Made by a program: the position numbers and the translations under genes
Assembly (NCBI GenBank): GCA_026129685.1
Contig: JAHCHO010000013.1
Location: forward strand, 47,308-111,307
Direction: 5' to 3'
From: Fimbriimonadaceae bacterium
Lineage (GTDB): Bacteria; Armatimonadota; Fimbriimonadia; Fimbriimonadales; Fimbriimonadaceae
Length of the DNA stretch: 64,000 nucleotides
The notes under the pieces: model-generated
What the model was told of the DNA's origin: nothing
Databases searched by the model: none
The model's input: the letters and a program-made list of their open reading frames with translations, nothing else
Shown: positions 1 through 8,096 of the stretch, piece by piece
Layout of the letters: each line of letters opens with the position of its first letter
How positions within the stretch are numbered: the stretch's first letter is position 1

Positions 1-1291
1 GGGTCGCCATCCCCACCAGCATCGCCCGCAGACGCGCCGACGTTCGGTGGTGCTTGGTCAACAGCCCCCGAACCAGGGACTGCAACGCCCCGAGCAACGG
101 CATCGCCATCCCCGCCAGGTAAGCCATGTGGGCTTGGCCCACGACGGCCGCCTCGGCGCCGACAACGCGCGAGAAGAAGAACCGATCGAGCGTCAGGAGC
201 GCCATAAGCGGCATCAGACCGCTGGCCACCAAGCCCACCGTCACGCAGAACTGTCGGAGCGCGGCCTTGCTCTGCTCGTCGTGGTAGAGCGTGATCACCA
301 CCTCTGGCAAAGCGAAGACCACCGTGCGATGGAGGAACGTCAGGGTCATGGCCACTTGCCATCCCGCCATCACCAGCACCGAGTCGGGTGCCCGCGAGAG
401 GGCCGCGCTCACCAACGGCCCGCCGACCAGCATTACCATCGTCGTCGCCGTCAACGGAAAGTGGAACTTCGCCAGGCGCCGGAGAGTCAGCGGGTGCCGA
501 TCGTCGTGGTCCGTTGGCCTTGTGAAATGAGCACGGATCAGGGGCTTCGCCGCGAAGTGCACGAACGTCGACTCCACCGCCACCGACGTAACCAGCGCCA
601 TCGATGCCATCGCGATGCTCGGCAGCGCGAGTCCCGCGAACCGCGACAGGAGATAGAAGAACAAGACGAGCAGCGACACCGTGGCGACCCGCGACAGGGT
701 GCCGAACCCGATCATCTTCGTCTCGCCCCGGCTGATCATGAGCCCTTGGTGGTACCGGCGCCATCCGATGAACGCCGACCAAGGCGTCATGATCATCAGG
801 CCGTGCCGCGCCGCCTCCGCCACCTCGACCGGCAGTCCTAGGAGCGACCGGGTGAATACCCAGTACAGCGGCGTGAAGGCGATGAGCCCGTGGACCACCG
901 TCACCGCCGCCATCAACATCATCGCGAAGCGACGGATCGTCTCGTAGCTGCGCTTCCCCTTCGCCAACGTGGTCGAGGTCGAGAGCAGGTCGATTACCGG
1001 GCTCTCGATCCAGATCGAGAGCGACAGCACCACGAGCATCGCCGCCGAGTTGACGGTCGGGGAAGGCAACCTCGAGATCAGGCTTTGACAAACCGGCGCC
1101 TCGACCGCCATGAAGATCCAGGAGATCGCGAGCGGAAGGTAAATCTTCGTAATCCGCGCCGAAGTCAACGCGGAGTCTTGCGAGGCGTTCGAGAGAGGTG
1201 GGTCCACGGGTGGTCGGGGAATCTCCGCCCATGGTACCGTCCCGTCCCCATCCATCCCGTCGCCGTGGTCGAGCCGGACGCAGGCGTCCAT
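1..1291 (-). CDS. Polytopic membrane protein, MATE/ANK-like (3' end outside window)
   Basis: Reading the minus strand from an ATG at 1291 gives an uninterrupted frame that runs off the left edge, about 430 residues. After a hydrophilic N-terminus of about 45 residues it has repeated hydrophobic segments of membrane-span length (IYLPLAISWIFM, FAMMLMAAVTVVHGLIAF, VATVSLLVLFFYLL). A cytoplasmic-type segment GWRRYHQGLMISRGETKM lies between spans. That segment and the helix pattern resemble bacterial MATE-like and progressive-ankylosis (ANK) proteins of the MOP transporter superfamily. The transporter family is inferred and the substrate is unknown. The start is uncertain, since no good Shine-Dalgarno (SD) sequence is visible and a second ATG lies 12 codons downstream. 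The plus-strand frames over this region are shadows with charge-rich, low-complexity translations. Confidence 0.7.
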   Translation of the reverse strand, partial: MDACVRLDHGDGMDGDGTVPWAEIPRPPVDPPLSNASQDSALTSARITKIYLPLAISWIFMAVEAPVCQSLISRLPSPTVNSAAMLVVLSLSIWIESPVIDLLSTSTTLAKGKRSYETIRRFAMMLMAAVTVVHGLIAFTPLYWVFTRSLLGLPVEVAEAARHGLMIMTPWSAFIGWRRYHQGLMISRGETKMIGFGTLSRVATVSLLVLFFYLLSRFAGLALPSIAMASMALVTSVAVESTFVHFAAKPLIRAHFTRPTDHDDRHPLTLRRLAKFHFPLTATTMVMLVGGPLVSAALSRAPDSVLVMAGWQVAMTLTFLHRTVVFALPEVVITLYHDEQSKAALRQFCVTVGLVASGLMPLMALLTLDRFFFSRVVGAEAAVVGQAHMAYLAGMAMPLLGALQSLVRGLLTKHHRTSARLRAMLVGMAT

Positions 1292-1366
1292 AGCACGACA
1301 CTCGAGCGCTCCAAGCCAATGCCTAAAGGCGACGGCACTTGGCGACCCGCGGGCCCAACGAGAAGC

Positions 1367-1400
1367 GGGCCCCGTCGCGGATCGCGAGCGGGGCCCTTTT
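1367..1400 (+). terminator. Terminator-like hairpin in a divergent intergenic region
   Basis: GGGCCCCG (1367-1374) can pair with CGGGGCCC (1389-1396), and TTTT follows at 1397-1400. The loop itself contains TCGCG/CGCGA complementarity. It reads as a rho-independent terminator on the plus strand, yet no plus-strand gene lies upstream; the flanking genes diverge. It could be a leader attenuator for the downstream TPR gene or could insulate the two promoters. Confidence 0.4.
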
Positions 1401-1530
1401 GGGGAGGCGTGTCGGAACAAATCGTCTGACCGAGCGCTTCGACACGAGGTTCCTTTCGATGACATGAATTCGCCGTGACCCGATCGTGACCCGCCGGGTC
1501 GGAACACCGTCGAAAGGGGCGAGGAACCCC

Positions 1531-2466
1531 GTGAAGAACCGTCTTTGGCTCTTGGCCCTGATTCCCGTCGTCCTCGCCATTGTCGTGGTCGCGGGTGCCC
1601 GGCAGTTGTTCGCGCGGCCAAACCTGGCGACGCTCACGCGCAAGGCGAACGCCGACCTACGCCAAGGACGGGTGGCCGAAGCGACCGCCATGTTCGCCGA
1701 CATCGCCTCGCGCGACCCCGGTAACGGCGCCGCCTGGTTTCGACTCGGATACGCGCATCACACCGCCCGGGCCTATCGCGAAGCGATCGGGGCCTATGAG
1801 AAGTCCTATGCCTTGCACTGGATTCCCGGGACGACCGCCTATAACCTTGCCTGTGCGCACGCTTTGGCGGGGAACGAGGCGGCCGCTCTCAAGTGGCTCG
1901 AACGGTCGATGCAAGACGGTTTCCGCGACGCGCGGCTGCTTGCGACCGACCCCGACCTTGACCCGCTCCGAAACACCGCAGGTTACCGGTCGCTCGAGGA
2001 GAAGTTCGACCGGACGACCAAGAACGCGGGCCTCCGCGCCCTGGAACCCCTGATCGGACCTTGGGACGCTTACGACGGCAAGGGAATTCTCGTTGGCACC
2101 GTCGAATTCCGATCTCTCTTGACAAAGTCGGCCGTCCAGCAGGTCGCGAGCCTTCCCGGCCGAACCCGACAAGTGGCTATGTTCTACTACAACGCACAGG
2201 CCGGTTTGTGGAAACAGGTCGAAGCCTCGGACGACGGTTCCTTCGTCGAACGGGTCGCGAAGCCGCAGTCGGACGGCCTTCGGTTCGAGGGCTGGGCCTA
2301 CCCCGTCGCCGGAAGCAACACCATGGACCGCGTAGTGCTTCGCGAGGCCGGAGGCGCATACCGACTGCGCAACGAGACCTCCGCCGACAGCGGTCGTAAT
2401 TGGACCACGATCCTCGATGTCGAACTGCGCCGACGGCAGAACGCGCCAAAATCGTCGAAGGATTGA
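1531..2466 (+). CDS. Membrane-anchored TPR protein with a C-terminal lipocalin-like (DUF1579-type) domain
   Basis: The GTG at 1531 is preferred because AGGA lies about 9 nt upstream and translation begins with a signal anchor (KNRLWLLALIPVVLAIVVV). An in-frame GTG at 1486 would add 15 basic residues before it. The protein has 311 residues. Residues about 35-160 form helix pairs typical of tetratricopeptide repeats (NADLRQGRVAEATAMF, AWFRLGYAHHTARAYREAI). From about residue 180 a beta-rich region with PLIGPWDAY, VASLPGRTRQVAMFYYNAQ and SADSGRNWTTILD resembles DUF1579/lipocalin-like domains. The helices probably face the periplasm or cell surface. Its role is unknown; TPRs usually scaffold protein contacts. 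It ends 6 nt before the 3' end of the opposing tRNA gene. Confidence 0.75.
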   Translation: MKNRLWLLALIPVVLAIVVVAGARQLFARPNLATLTRKANADLRQGRVAEATAMFADIASRDPGNGAAWFRLGYAHHTARAYREAIGAYEKSYALHWIPGTTAYNLACAHALAGNEAAALKWLERSMQDGFRDARLLATDPDLDPLRNTAGYRSLEEKFDRTTKNAGLRALEPLIGPWDAYDGKGILVGTVEFRSLLTKSAVQQVASLPGRTRQVAMFYYNAQAGLWKQVEASDDGSFVERVAKPQSDGLRFEGWAYPVAGSNTMDRVVLREAGGAYRLRNETSADSGRNWTTILDVELRRRQNAPKSSKD

Positions 2467-2472
2467 GGGAAG

Positions 2473-2548
2473 TGGCGCGCTCGAGAGGATTCGAACCTCC
2501 GACCCTCAGCTCCGCAAGCTGATGCTCTATCCACTGAGCTACGAGCGC
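2473..2548 (-). tRNA. tRNA-Arg (anticodon GCG)
   Basis: The minus strand folds into a complete 76-nt cloverleaf. The acceptor is GCGCTCG/CGAGCGC with an encoded CCA. The D arm is GCTC/GAGC, the anticodon stem TCAGC/GCTGA with loop TTGCGGA, the variable loop GGGTC, and the T arm GGAGG-TTCGAAT-CCTCT with one G-U pair. The anticodon at positions 34-36 is GCG, which reads Arg CGC/CGU. Most bacteria read these codons with an ACG tRNA that is deaminated to ICG. Confidence 0.96.
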
Positions 2549-2616
2549 ACGTGACACCAGAATACCCGATCCCCACCCGTGGCGTCCCCCTGCAACCGGC
2601 ACCCGGAGGGGCCATA

Positions 2617-3084
2617 ATGGCCCTCGTGGACGTTTCGACCGACGACGTGCGAGCCAAGATCGATCTTCTCGCCGAACTGATGAGGGAATTCGGTCTCGTC
2701 GAGGCCTCGTTGTCCGGCGACGACTGGCACATCCGGTTCGGCAAGGCCGGCCGGCGAAGCGCCGCCTCCGAGGTCGCCGACGAGCCGGAATTCGACGACG
2801 AAGAGGCACCGGCCCCCGCACCCGTCACGGCGGCCCCCGACCTTCCCCAAGGATTCCCCGTGAGAAGCCCGATGCAGGGCATCTTCTATCTCACCTCGAG
2901 CCCCGGCTCGCCCCCGTTCGTGAAGGAGGGCGACGACGTGGCCGCAGGACAAGTGGTGGGCCTGATCGAGGCCATGAAGGTCTTCAACGAGATCACCGCC
3001 CCCATCCCCGGTCGGGTGACCAAGATCACCAAGAAGGGCGGTGACCTCATTCAGCCGGGCGAACCCCTCCTCTACATCGGCTGA
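2617..3084 (+). CDS. accB: Biotin carboxyl carrier protein of acetyl-CoA carboxylase
   Basis: A 155-residue protein with the usual AccB layout. The N-terminal helical part (about 1-45) is followed by an acidic/Pro-Ala linker (about 53-75), then a biotinyl domain (about 80-155) with the motif EAMKVFNEI; Lys121 is the biotinylation site. It carries biotin between biotin carboxylase and carboxyltransferase in the cytosol for malonyl-CoA formation. The ATG at 2617 is chosen because GGAGGGG ends 5-6 nt upstream; the frame is open further upstream but without family similarity. Its usual partner accC is not adjacent, and the next gene is thpR, which overlaps its stop codon (TGATG). Confidence 0.93.
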   Translation: MALVDVSTDDVRAKIDLLAELMREFGLVEASLSGDDWHIRFGKAGRRSAASEVADEPEFDDEEAPAPAPVTAAPDLPQGFPVRSPMQGIFYLTSSPGSPPFVKEGDDVAAGQVVGLIEAMKVFNEITAPIPGRVTKITKKGGDLIQPGEPLLYIG

Positions 3085-3674
3085 TGCGGGGGGAGATGGC
3101 CGAGGCCAGGCGGCGGCTTTTCTTTGCGGTCCGTCCCCCCGAGCCCGTCCTCGCGCATCTGGCCAACCTCATCGCGCGACACCGCGCGTCCTCGCCCGGC
3201 CCGGCGTGGGTTCGAACGGAGAACCTTCATCTGACCGTGCTGTTCGTCGGAATCGTCCCTGAACGCCTGACAGGACCCTTGGCCAAAATCGGCGCCCGCG
3301 TCGCCGCCTCCACGCCCGCCTTCGCGGCAACCCTCGGCGCACCCAGCGGCTTTCCCAACCCGGCTCGCCCGCGCGTCGCCAGCGTCGAACTCCTCGAGCC
3401 GACGGGTGCCCTCTCTGCCCTCCATGTTGCCCTTTGTTCGGCGGCTCGCCGGTTCGTGCTCCTGGACTCCCGCCCGCTCAAAGCCCATGTGACGATCGCC
3501 CGGGCAAAGGCCGGCGGAGAACCCGCCTTGCGCCGAGTTCTCGCTGCCGTGGCGAACGAGCCGGCTCCGCCACTTCCCTTCCCGGTCTCCCGCCTCGAAC
3601 TTCTCGAGTCTCGACCCCGTTCGTCCGGTCCAATCTACGACACGGTCGCCGCCTTCCCGCTTGGGGTCGGGTGA
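3084..3674 (+). CDS. thpR: RNA 2',3'-cyclic phosphodiesterase (2H family)
   Basis: A 196-residue protein carrying both HxTx signatures of 2H phosphoesterases: HLTV at residues 49-52 and HVTI at 135-138, in the expected spacing. The N-terminus RRLFFAVRPPEPV matches the family opening (RLFFAI-P). ThpR/LigT proteins hydrolyse RNA 2',3'-cyclic phosphate ends; the cellular role is poorly defined. The ATG at 3084 overlaps the accB stop, implying translational coupling. A second ATG at 3096 has a purine-rich stretch directly before it and is a possible alternative. Confidence 0.85.
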   Translation: MRGEMAEARRRLFFAVRPPEPVLAHLANLIARHRASSPGPAWVRTENLHLTVLFVGIVPERLTGPLAKIGARVAASTPAFAATLGAPSGFPNPARPRVASVELLEPTGALSALHVALCSAARRFVLLDSRPLKAHVTIARAKAGGEPALRRVLAAVANEPAPPLPFPVSRLELLESRPRSSGPIYDTVAAFPLGVG

Positions 3675-3728
3675 GTCGGAAGCCCCGTCGAAGAAGGGGT
3701 TGCACTGCCACCGTCGAACGCGACCGTC

Positions 3729-4721
3729 GTGAAGTGCCTGCGCGTTTGCTACCCCGAACCAAAGAAGGTCGAAATCGTCGAGTCCGAACTCGAGCCCCTG
3801 ACCGAAGGCCGCGTCCTCGTCGAAAGCGAGGTCTCTCTGATGAGCACCGGGACCGAGAACATCATTCTCAACGCGCTCTTCGATCCCGGCACCCACTGGG
3901 CCAACTTCGTCAAGTTTCCCTACTATCCGGGCTACAGCTCGGTCGGCATCGTCCGCGAACTCGGCCCCGGAGTGACGAACTTGAAGGTCGGGGACCGGGT
4001 GGTTTTCCCCCACGCGCACCGCAGTTGGCACGTCCCGACCGCCGAGGAACCGATCGTCGTCCCGCCCCACGTTCGCCCGGAAGACGCCGCCTGGTTCGCG
4101 CTCGCCCGCATCACCCACAACGGCGCGCGCAACATCGGCTTCGACCTGGGAGATTCGGTCGCCGTGATCGGTGCCGGTCCGATCGGCCAGATGGTCCTTC
4201 GCTGGGCCGTCTGCGCCGGCGCGCAGCACGTTGTCGCCATCGATTCGATTCCTCTCCGCCTTGAGATCGCCAAGAAAGGCGGCGCAACCCACGCCATCGC
4301 CGCCACCGCCGACGGGGCCCTCGAGCCGCTGAAGGAACACCTCGGGGGCGTCCTTCCGCGGACCGTGGCCGACACCACCGGGTTCGCCGACGTCTTCCCC
4401 CACGCCCTGAAACTGACCCGCACCCTGGGTCGCCTCCTTCTGATCGGCGACACGGGCAGCCCCGCGAGCCAGCACCTGACCCCGGACGTCGTGACCCGAG
4501 GCCTCAGCGTCGTGGGCGCCCATTACATGAACACCTACCTCGATCGAAGCGTCCCTCAGATCTTCGACCTTTTCTGGGCGCTCGTGACGGACGGCAGGTT
4601 CAAGATGGACGGCATGGTGACCCATACCTTCAAGGGCACCGACGCACCCGAAGCCTACCGCTTGGTCAACGAAAACCGAGGATCGACCGTAGGCGTTCAG
4701 TTCGATTGGCGCGGGCTCTGA
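3729..4721 (+). CDS. Medium-chain dehydrogenase/reductase (alcohol dehydrogenase-like)
   Basis: A 330-residue protein starting at GTG 3729. A GroES-like N-terminal half (PGYSSVGIVRELGPGVTNLKVGDRVVF) precedes a Rossmann half with the nucleotide-binding motif AVIGAGPIGQ at about residues 148-157. The cysteines that hold catalytic and structural zinc in classical alcohol dehydrogenases are not apparent, so it is probably a zinc-independent MDR oxidoreductase using NAD(P)H. The opening (STGTENIIL) resembles the MDR subgroup annotated as threonine or sorbitol dehydrogenase-like. The substrate cannot be told from sequence. It lies 54 nt behind thpR and 49 nt before the next gene. Confidence 0.8.
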   Translation: MKCLRVCYPEPKKVEIVESELEPLTEGRVLVESEVSLMSTGTENIILNALFDPGTHWANFVKFPYYPGYSSVGIVRELGPGVTNLKVGDRVVFPHAHRSWHVPTAEEPIVVPPHVRPEDAAWFALARITHNGARNIGFDLGDSVAVIGAGPIGQMVLRWAVCAGAQHVVAIDSIPLRLEIAKKGGATHAIAATADGALEPLKEHLGGVLPRTVADTTGFADVFPHALKLTRTLGRLLLIGDTGSPASQHLTPDVVTRGLSVVGAHYMNTYLDRSVPQIFDLFWALVTDGRFKMDGMVTHTFKGTDAPEAYRLVNENRGSTVGVQFDWRGL

Positions 4722-4753
4722 CCCGTCGGGACGGCGAACCGGAGTGCCGCAGG

Positions 4754-4759
4754 TAAACT
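4754..4759 (+). promoter_or_regulatory. -10 element of the large TPR gene
   Basis: TAAACT, preceded by GG, ends 11 nt before the ATG at 4771. That places the transcription start close to the start codon, as at many genes in this window. No clear -35 box. Confidence 0.45.
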
Positions 4760-4770
4760 GCCGCCCGTCC

Positions 4771-6609
4771 ATGAGACTCGCCGTCCTCCCCTTCAATGCC
4801 GCCGCCGGCACCCCGCCTTCGCTCGCCCGTCAGTTCGCGAACTTCGCGGTCGAAACGTTGCGGAACGCCACCCAGTCCGACGTCAACTTCGTCAGCTACC
4901 TTGCACAAGTGGAGACGTCGGCCGGCCCGAAGGGCGCGTTCGTCAACGTCAGCGAGACGCTTCTCGAACGGGACTGGCTTCAGCGATTCTTCGGCGAGGT
5001 CGAGGCGGAACGAGTCATGGACGGTCTGCTCGAGCACACCCCCGGCACCGCGTCCTTCGTGCTGACGACCCGCTTCCACGACCCGGAGGGTGAGGAACCG
5101 CTCGAGGAGTTCAAGTTCGAATTCGACCGTAGCCAACTCTTCGAGAGCCTTCACTACCTGATCAAGCAGATGGCGAAGCACGCCGGAGCCACTCTGCCAC
5201 CCGAACTCGCGGGAGAGAAAATGGAGTTCGGAACGGACGACCCGGAAGCCTTCGTCAAGTTCGTCGAAGGCTACGACGCCCTCATGTACCTTCAGCAGAC
5301 CAACGGCCAAGTCCCGCCCGAGTTCGATCCCGAGCCCGCGCTCGATGCCCTGCGCGAGGCCTTTCGACGGGATCACGACTTCCTTGGTGCCTACGAAATG
5401 CTGATTCAGTACTGCCGGGCTCTTGCGCGGTTCCGCCTTGGCCGATTCGAGCCGGTCGAGCGCGCCCTGCAGGAAGCCCTCGAGGCCGAGCCGAAGGACT
5501 TCAAGTCCGCCTTCGCCCTCGCCGAGGTCTACGAGGCCGCCGGCAACCCTCAGGCCGCCAAGGAGTGGATCGAGAAGGCGATCGAGGTCGAGGACAAAGA
5601 ACCGGCCCTCTACGCGCGCCTTGGCCTTCTCCAAACCCACCTCGGAATGCCGAACAACGCCGAGAAGAGCTTCCGGCAAGCTCTCGAACTGGAGGGCCCC
5701 GAGAAGCCGTCGACCGACTACCTCTCGATGGTCCTCTTCCAGACCGGGCGCGGCCACGAGGTTCCGCCCCTCTGGAAAGAGCTTTGCGCGCGATTCCCCG
5801 AGAACGCCTTCTACGCCGGCAAGCTGGCGATGGCCCTGATCCAGTCCGGCGAGGAAAAGGAGGGGGTCGAGGTCTTCGAGAAGGCCCTCGATCTCCCCGA
5901 AAACTTGTTCGTCAAGCGCGCATACGCCCCCTACTTGGTCGACCACGCCGACGTGGATCGCGCCCTCGACTTCTACGAGGACTGCCTCGAGCAGGGTGGC
6001 GAAGGCGACGTTCAGCTCAACTTCGAATACGCGAACGCCCTCCAGAAGGCCGACCGTGAATTCGAGATTCCTCCCGTCCTCAAGCGCATCCTCCAGATCG
6101 CCCCCGACCAGAACATCAAGGCCCAAGCGCAAGCGTGGCTCCTCGAGATCGAACAGAAGAAGCGCACCGATTTGGTCGAGAAAGCGCGGCAGAAGGCGGA
6201 GGCCGGTGACTTCGCCGCCGTCGTCAAGGAGCTTCGCCCCCTCAAGAACTGGCTTGCCGACTACTGGAAGCTCTGGATTCTTCTCGCGAACGCCCACAAC
6301 CGGCTGAACGAACCCGCTGAGGCTGAAGAGGCCGCCCGCAAGCTGATCGAGGTGTTCCCGGGCAACGAAGCCGGATACATCGAGTTGTCCAACGCTTTGA
6401 CCTCGCTTGGCAACCTGGAGGAGGCCTACATGGCCGCGCGCTTCGCCGCATCGAGCCTGCCCACGACGCCGCAGATTATGATCACCCTCGGACTCGCCGC
6501 CAAACGAGCGGGCCATTCCGACGAGGCCAAGGCGATCGCCGAGCAAATCCGCCGCGCCATCCCGGACAACGCCGAGCTTCAGCCGGTCTTGGCCGAAATG
6601 GAAAGCTGA
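4771..6609 (+). CDS. Large cytoplasmic TPR-repeat protein
   Basis: A 612-residue protein. The opening MRLAVLPFNAAAGTPPSLARQFANFAVETLR resembles the TolB-like beta-strand/helix found before TPR arrays in signalling proteins. Residues about 200-610 are nearly continuous helix pairs of TPR type (FKSAFALAEVYEAAGNPQAAKEWIEKAIEVE; ARLGLLQTHLGMPNNAEKSFRQALELEGP). There is no signal peptide or membrane span, so it should be cytosolic. The ATG at 4771 is favoured over the GTG 27 nt upstream because a -10 element lies between them. Its stop codon abuts that of convergent argH in the palindrome TGATCA. The function is unknown; a protein-interaction scaffold is likely. Confidence 0.78.
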   Translation: MRLAVLPFNAAAGTPPSLARQFANFAVETLRNATQSDVNFVSYLAQVETSAGPKGAFVNVSETLLERDWLQRFFGEVEAERVMDGLLEHTPGTASFVLTTRFHDPEGEEPLEEFKFEFDRSQLFESLHYLIKQMAKHAGATLPPELAGEKMEFGTDDPEAFVKFVEGYDALMYLQQTNGQVPPEFDPEPALDALREAFRRDHDFLGAYEMLIQYCRALARFRLGRFEPVERALQEALEAEPKDFKSAFALAEVYEAAGNPQAAKEWIEKAIEVEDKEPALYARLGLLQTHLGMPNNAEKSFRQALELEGPEKPSTDYLSMVLFQTGRGHEVPPLWKELCARFPENAFYAGKLAMALIQSGEEKEGVEVFEKALDLPENLFVKRAYAPYLVDHADVDRALDFYEDCLEQGGEGDVQLNFEYANALQKADREFEIPPVLKRILQIAPDQNIKAQAQAWLLEIEQKKRTDLVEKARQKAEAGDFAAVVKELRPLKNWLADYWKLWILLANAHNRLNEPAEAEEAARKLIEVFPGNEAGYIELSNALTSLGNLEEAYMAARFAASSLPTTPQIMITLGLAAKRAGHSDEAKAIAEQIRRAIPDNAELQPVLAEMES

Positions 6610-7998
6610 TCAGACGGGATCCCGAAAGCCCTTCCTGGCCAGCAGCGCGCGCGCGCGCTTGATCTGAGCCGCCATGGCCCGGCGTCCCGGCCCCCCTTGC
6701 GAGTTTCGGGAAAGCGCGCTCTGCGTTGGCCGCAGGACACTGAGCGCTTCCTCCGGGACCGTTGGGTCGATCTCGCGAAGGGTAGCGACGTTCAGGTCTT
6801 CGAGGCCGATCCCGCGCTCTCGACACGCCCGCGCGATCTTCCCAACCGTCTCGTGCGCCGTCCGAAAGGGCGTGCCCTGCGCCGCAAGGAAGTCCGCCAG
6901 ATCGGTCGCCGTCGAAAAGTCCCGCTTCGTCGCCCGCCGCATCGCGTCGGTCCGCCACGTCGCCGTCTCAAGCATCAACGCGGTGAGCCGCATCGAGTCG
7001 CGGGTCAGATCGAGGCTCTCGAACAGGCACGGCTTGTCGTCCTGAGTGTCGCGGTTATAGCCAAGCGGCAACCCTTTCATGGTCGTCGCCAGCGTCACGT
7101 AGTTGCCGACCGCCCGCGCCGCCCGCCCCCGAATCAGTTCTGCCATGTCGGGGTTTCTCTTCTGCGGCATGATGCTCGATCCGGTCGTCACCCGGTCGCT
7201 CAGCGAAACGAATCCGAATTCGTTCCCGGACCACAGCACAAGCTCTTGGCACATCCGGCTGAGTTCCAGCATGATGAGCGCGCAGACGTGCAGTCCGTCC
7301 AACGCCCACGAGCGATCCGATGTGGCATCCAGGGCGTTCGGCATCGGTCCGGCGAAGCCCAGCGCCTCCGCCGTCGCCACCCGGTCGATGGGAAACCCCG
7401 TTCCCGCGACCGCTGCCGCCCCGAGCGGCGAGTAGTTCGCCAGAGCGCGCGCGTGATCCAGCCGATTCCCGTGCCGCTGAAAGGCCCAGAACGAAGCCAT
7501 TAGGTGGAATCCAAGGGTGTACGGCTGGGCGCGCTGCTGGTGCGTGTAGCCGGGCATCGTCGCCTCGCGGTGGGTTCGCGCCAAGTCGAGCAACACGCGC
7601 TGAAGCGCCTTGACATCGGCCGCAAGTTCGTCGTACCGCTTCCTCAAGTAGAGCCGCGCGTCGGTCGCCACCTGATCGTTGCGGCTTCGCGCGGTGTGGA
7701 GCTTCCCGGCAACCTCTCCCACCAGTTCGGACAGCCGAGCCTCCACCGCCGTGTGAACGTCCTCGGCGTCGCGCGGTAGGCCGTCGGGGCCCTCCCTAAG
7801 AATCCGCCCTAGGCCGTCTGCCAGCAAGGCCGAGTCCGCTTCCGACACGATGCCCGTCCTGCCCAGCATCGTCGCATGGGCGATCGAACCCAGGACGTCC
7901 TCTTCCCAGAATCGCAGATCGGTCTCGATGCTCTGTCCGAACCGTTCGACCAACTCGTCGGAACCCTCGGAGAACGCGCCGCCCCACAACTTTCTCAT
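6610..7998 (-). CDS. argH: Argininosuccinate lyase
   Basis: A 462-residue protein of normal family length that catalyses the last step of arginine synthesis, argininosuccinate to arginine plus fumarate. It opens with the family-typical LWGGAFSEGSDELVERFGQSI. It has HTARSRNDQVATDARL and the fumarase/aspartase signature GSSIMPQKRNPD at about 280-291; the serine of that loop is the catalytic base in the family. It is not next to other arg genes here; argC-argJ lie 5 kb away and argG 26.5 kb away. The ATG at 7998 follows a -10 box by 8 nt with no SD sequence. Confidence 0.97.
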   Translation of the reverse strand: MRKLWGGAFSEGSDELVERFGQSIETDLRFWEEDVLGSIAHATMLGRTGIVSEADSALLADGLGRILREGPDGLPRDAEDVHTAVEARLSELVGEVAGKLHTARSRNDQVATDARLYLRKRYDELAADVKALQRVLLDLARTHREATMPGYTHQQRAQPYTLGFHLMASFWAFQRHGNRLDHARALANYSPLGAAAVAGTGFPIDRVATAEALGFAGPMPNALDATSDRSWALDGLHVCALIMLELSRMCQELVLWSGNEFGFVSLSDRVTTGSSIMPQKRNPDMAELIRGRAARAVGNYVTLATTMKGLPLGYNRDTQDDKPCLFESLDLTRDSMRLTALMLETATWRTDAMRRATKRDFSTATDLADFLAAQGTPFRTAHETVGKIARACRERGIGLEDLNVATLREIDPTVPEEALSVLRPTQSALSRNSQGGPGRRAMAAQIKRARALLARKGFRDPV

Positions 7999-8006
7999 GT
8001 CACCCG

Positions 8007-8012
8007 ATTGTG
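8007..8012 (-). promoter_or_regulatory. -10 element of argH
   Basis: CACAAT on the minus strand ends 8 nt upstream of the argH ATG. With no SD present this suggests a leaderless or near-leaderless transcript. Confidence 0.4.
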
Positions 8013-8076
8013 GGCCGCGTTCGCCTTCCGATGCACCCCATCTTCCCGCCGAGACCGGCTCTTGCGCTCACGGCAC

Positions 8077-8084
8077 GGTATCCT
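8077..8084 (+). promoter_or_regulatory. -10 element of the nuoE-like gene
   Basis: GGTATCCT (TANNNT type) ends 12 nt before the ATG at 8097. Confidence 0.4.
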
Positions 8085-8096
8085 CATTCGGTCGCC

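Noticed and set aside
47..947. Overlapping plus-strand open frames at the left edge
   Set aside because: Translations are His/Arg/Gln-rich low-complexity text. The minus strand encodes a coherent polytopic membrane protein through the same bases.
1486..1530. Upstream GTG as start of the TPR protein
   Set aside because: It would put 15 basic residues before the signal anchor; the GTG at 1531 has an AGGA at proper distance.
3072..4811. 579-codon minus-strand frame antisense to thpR and the MDR dehydrogenase
   Set aside because: GC-skewed third-position shadow; no domain. The plus-strand genes carry clear HxTx and Rossmann motifs.
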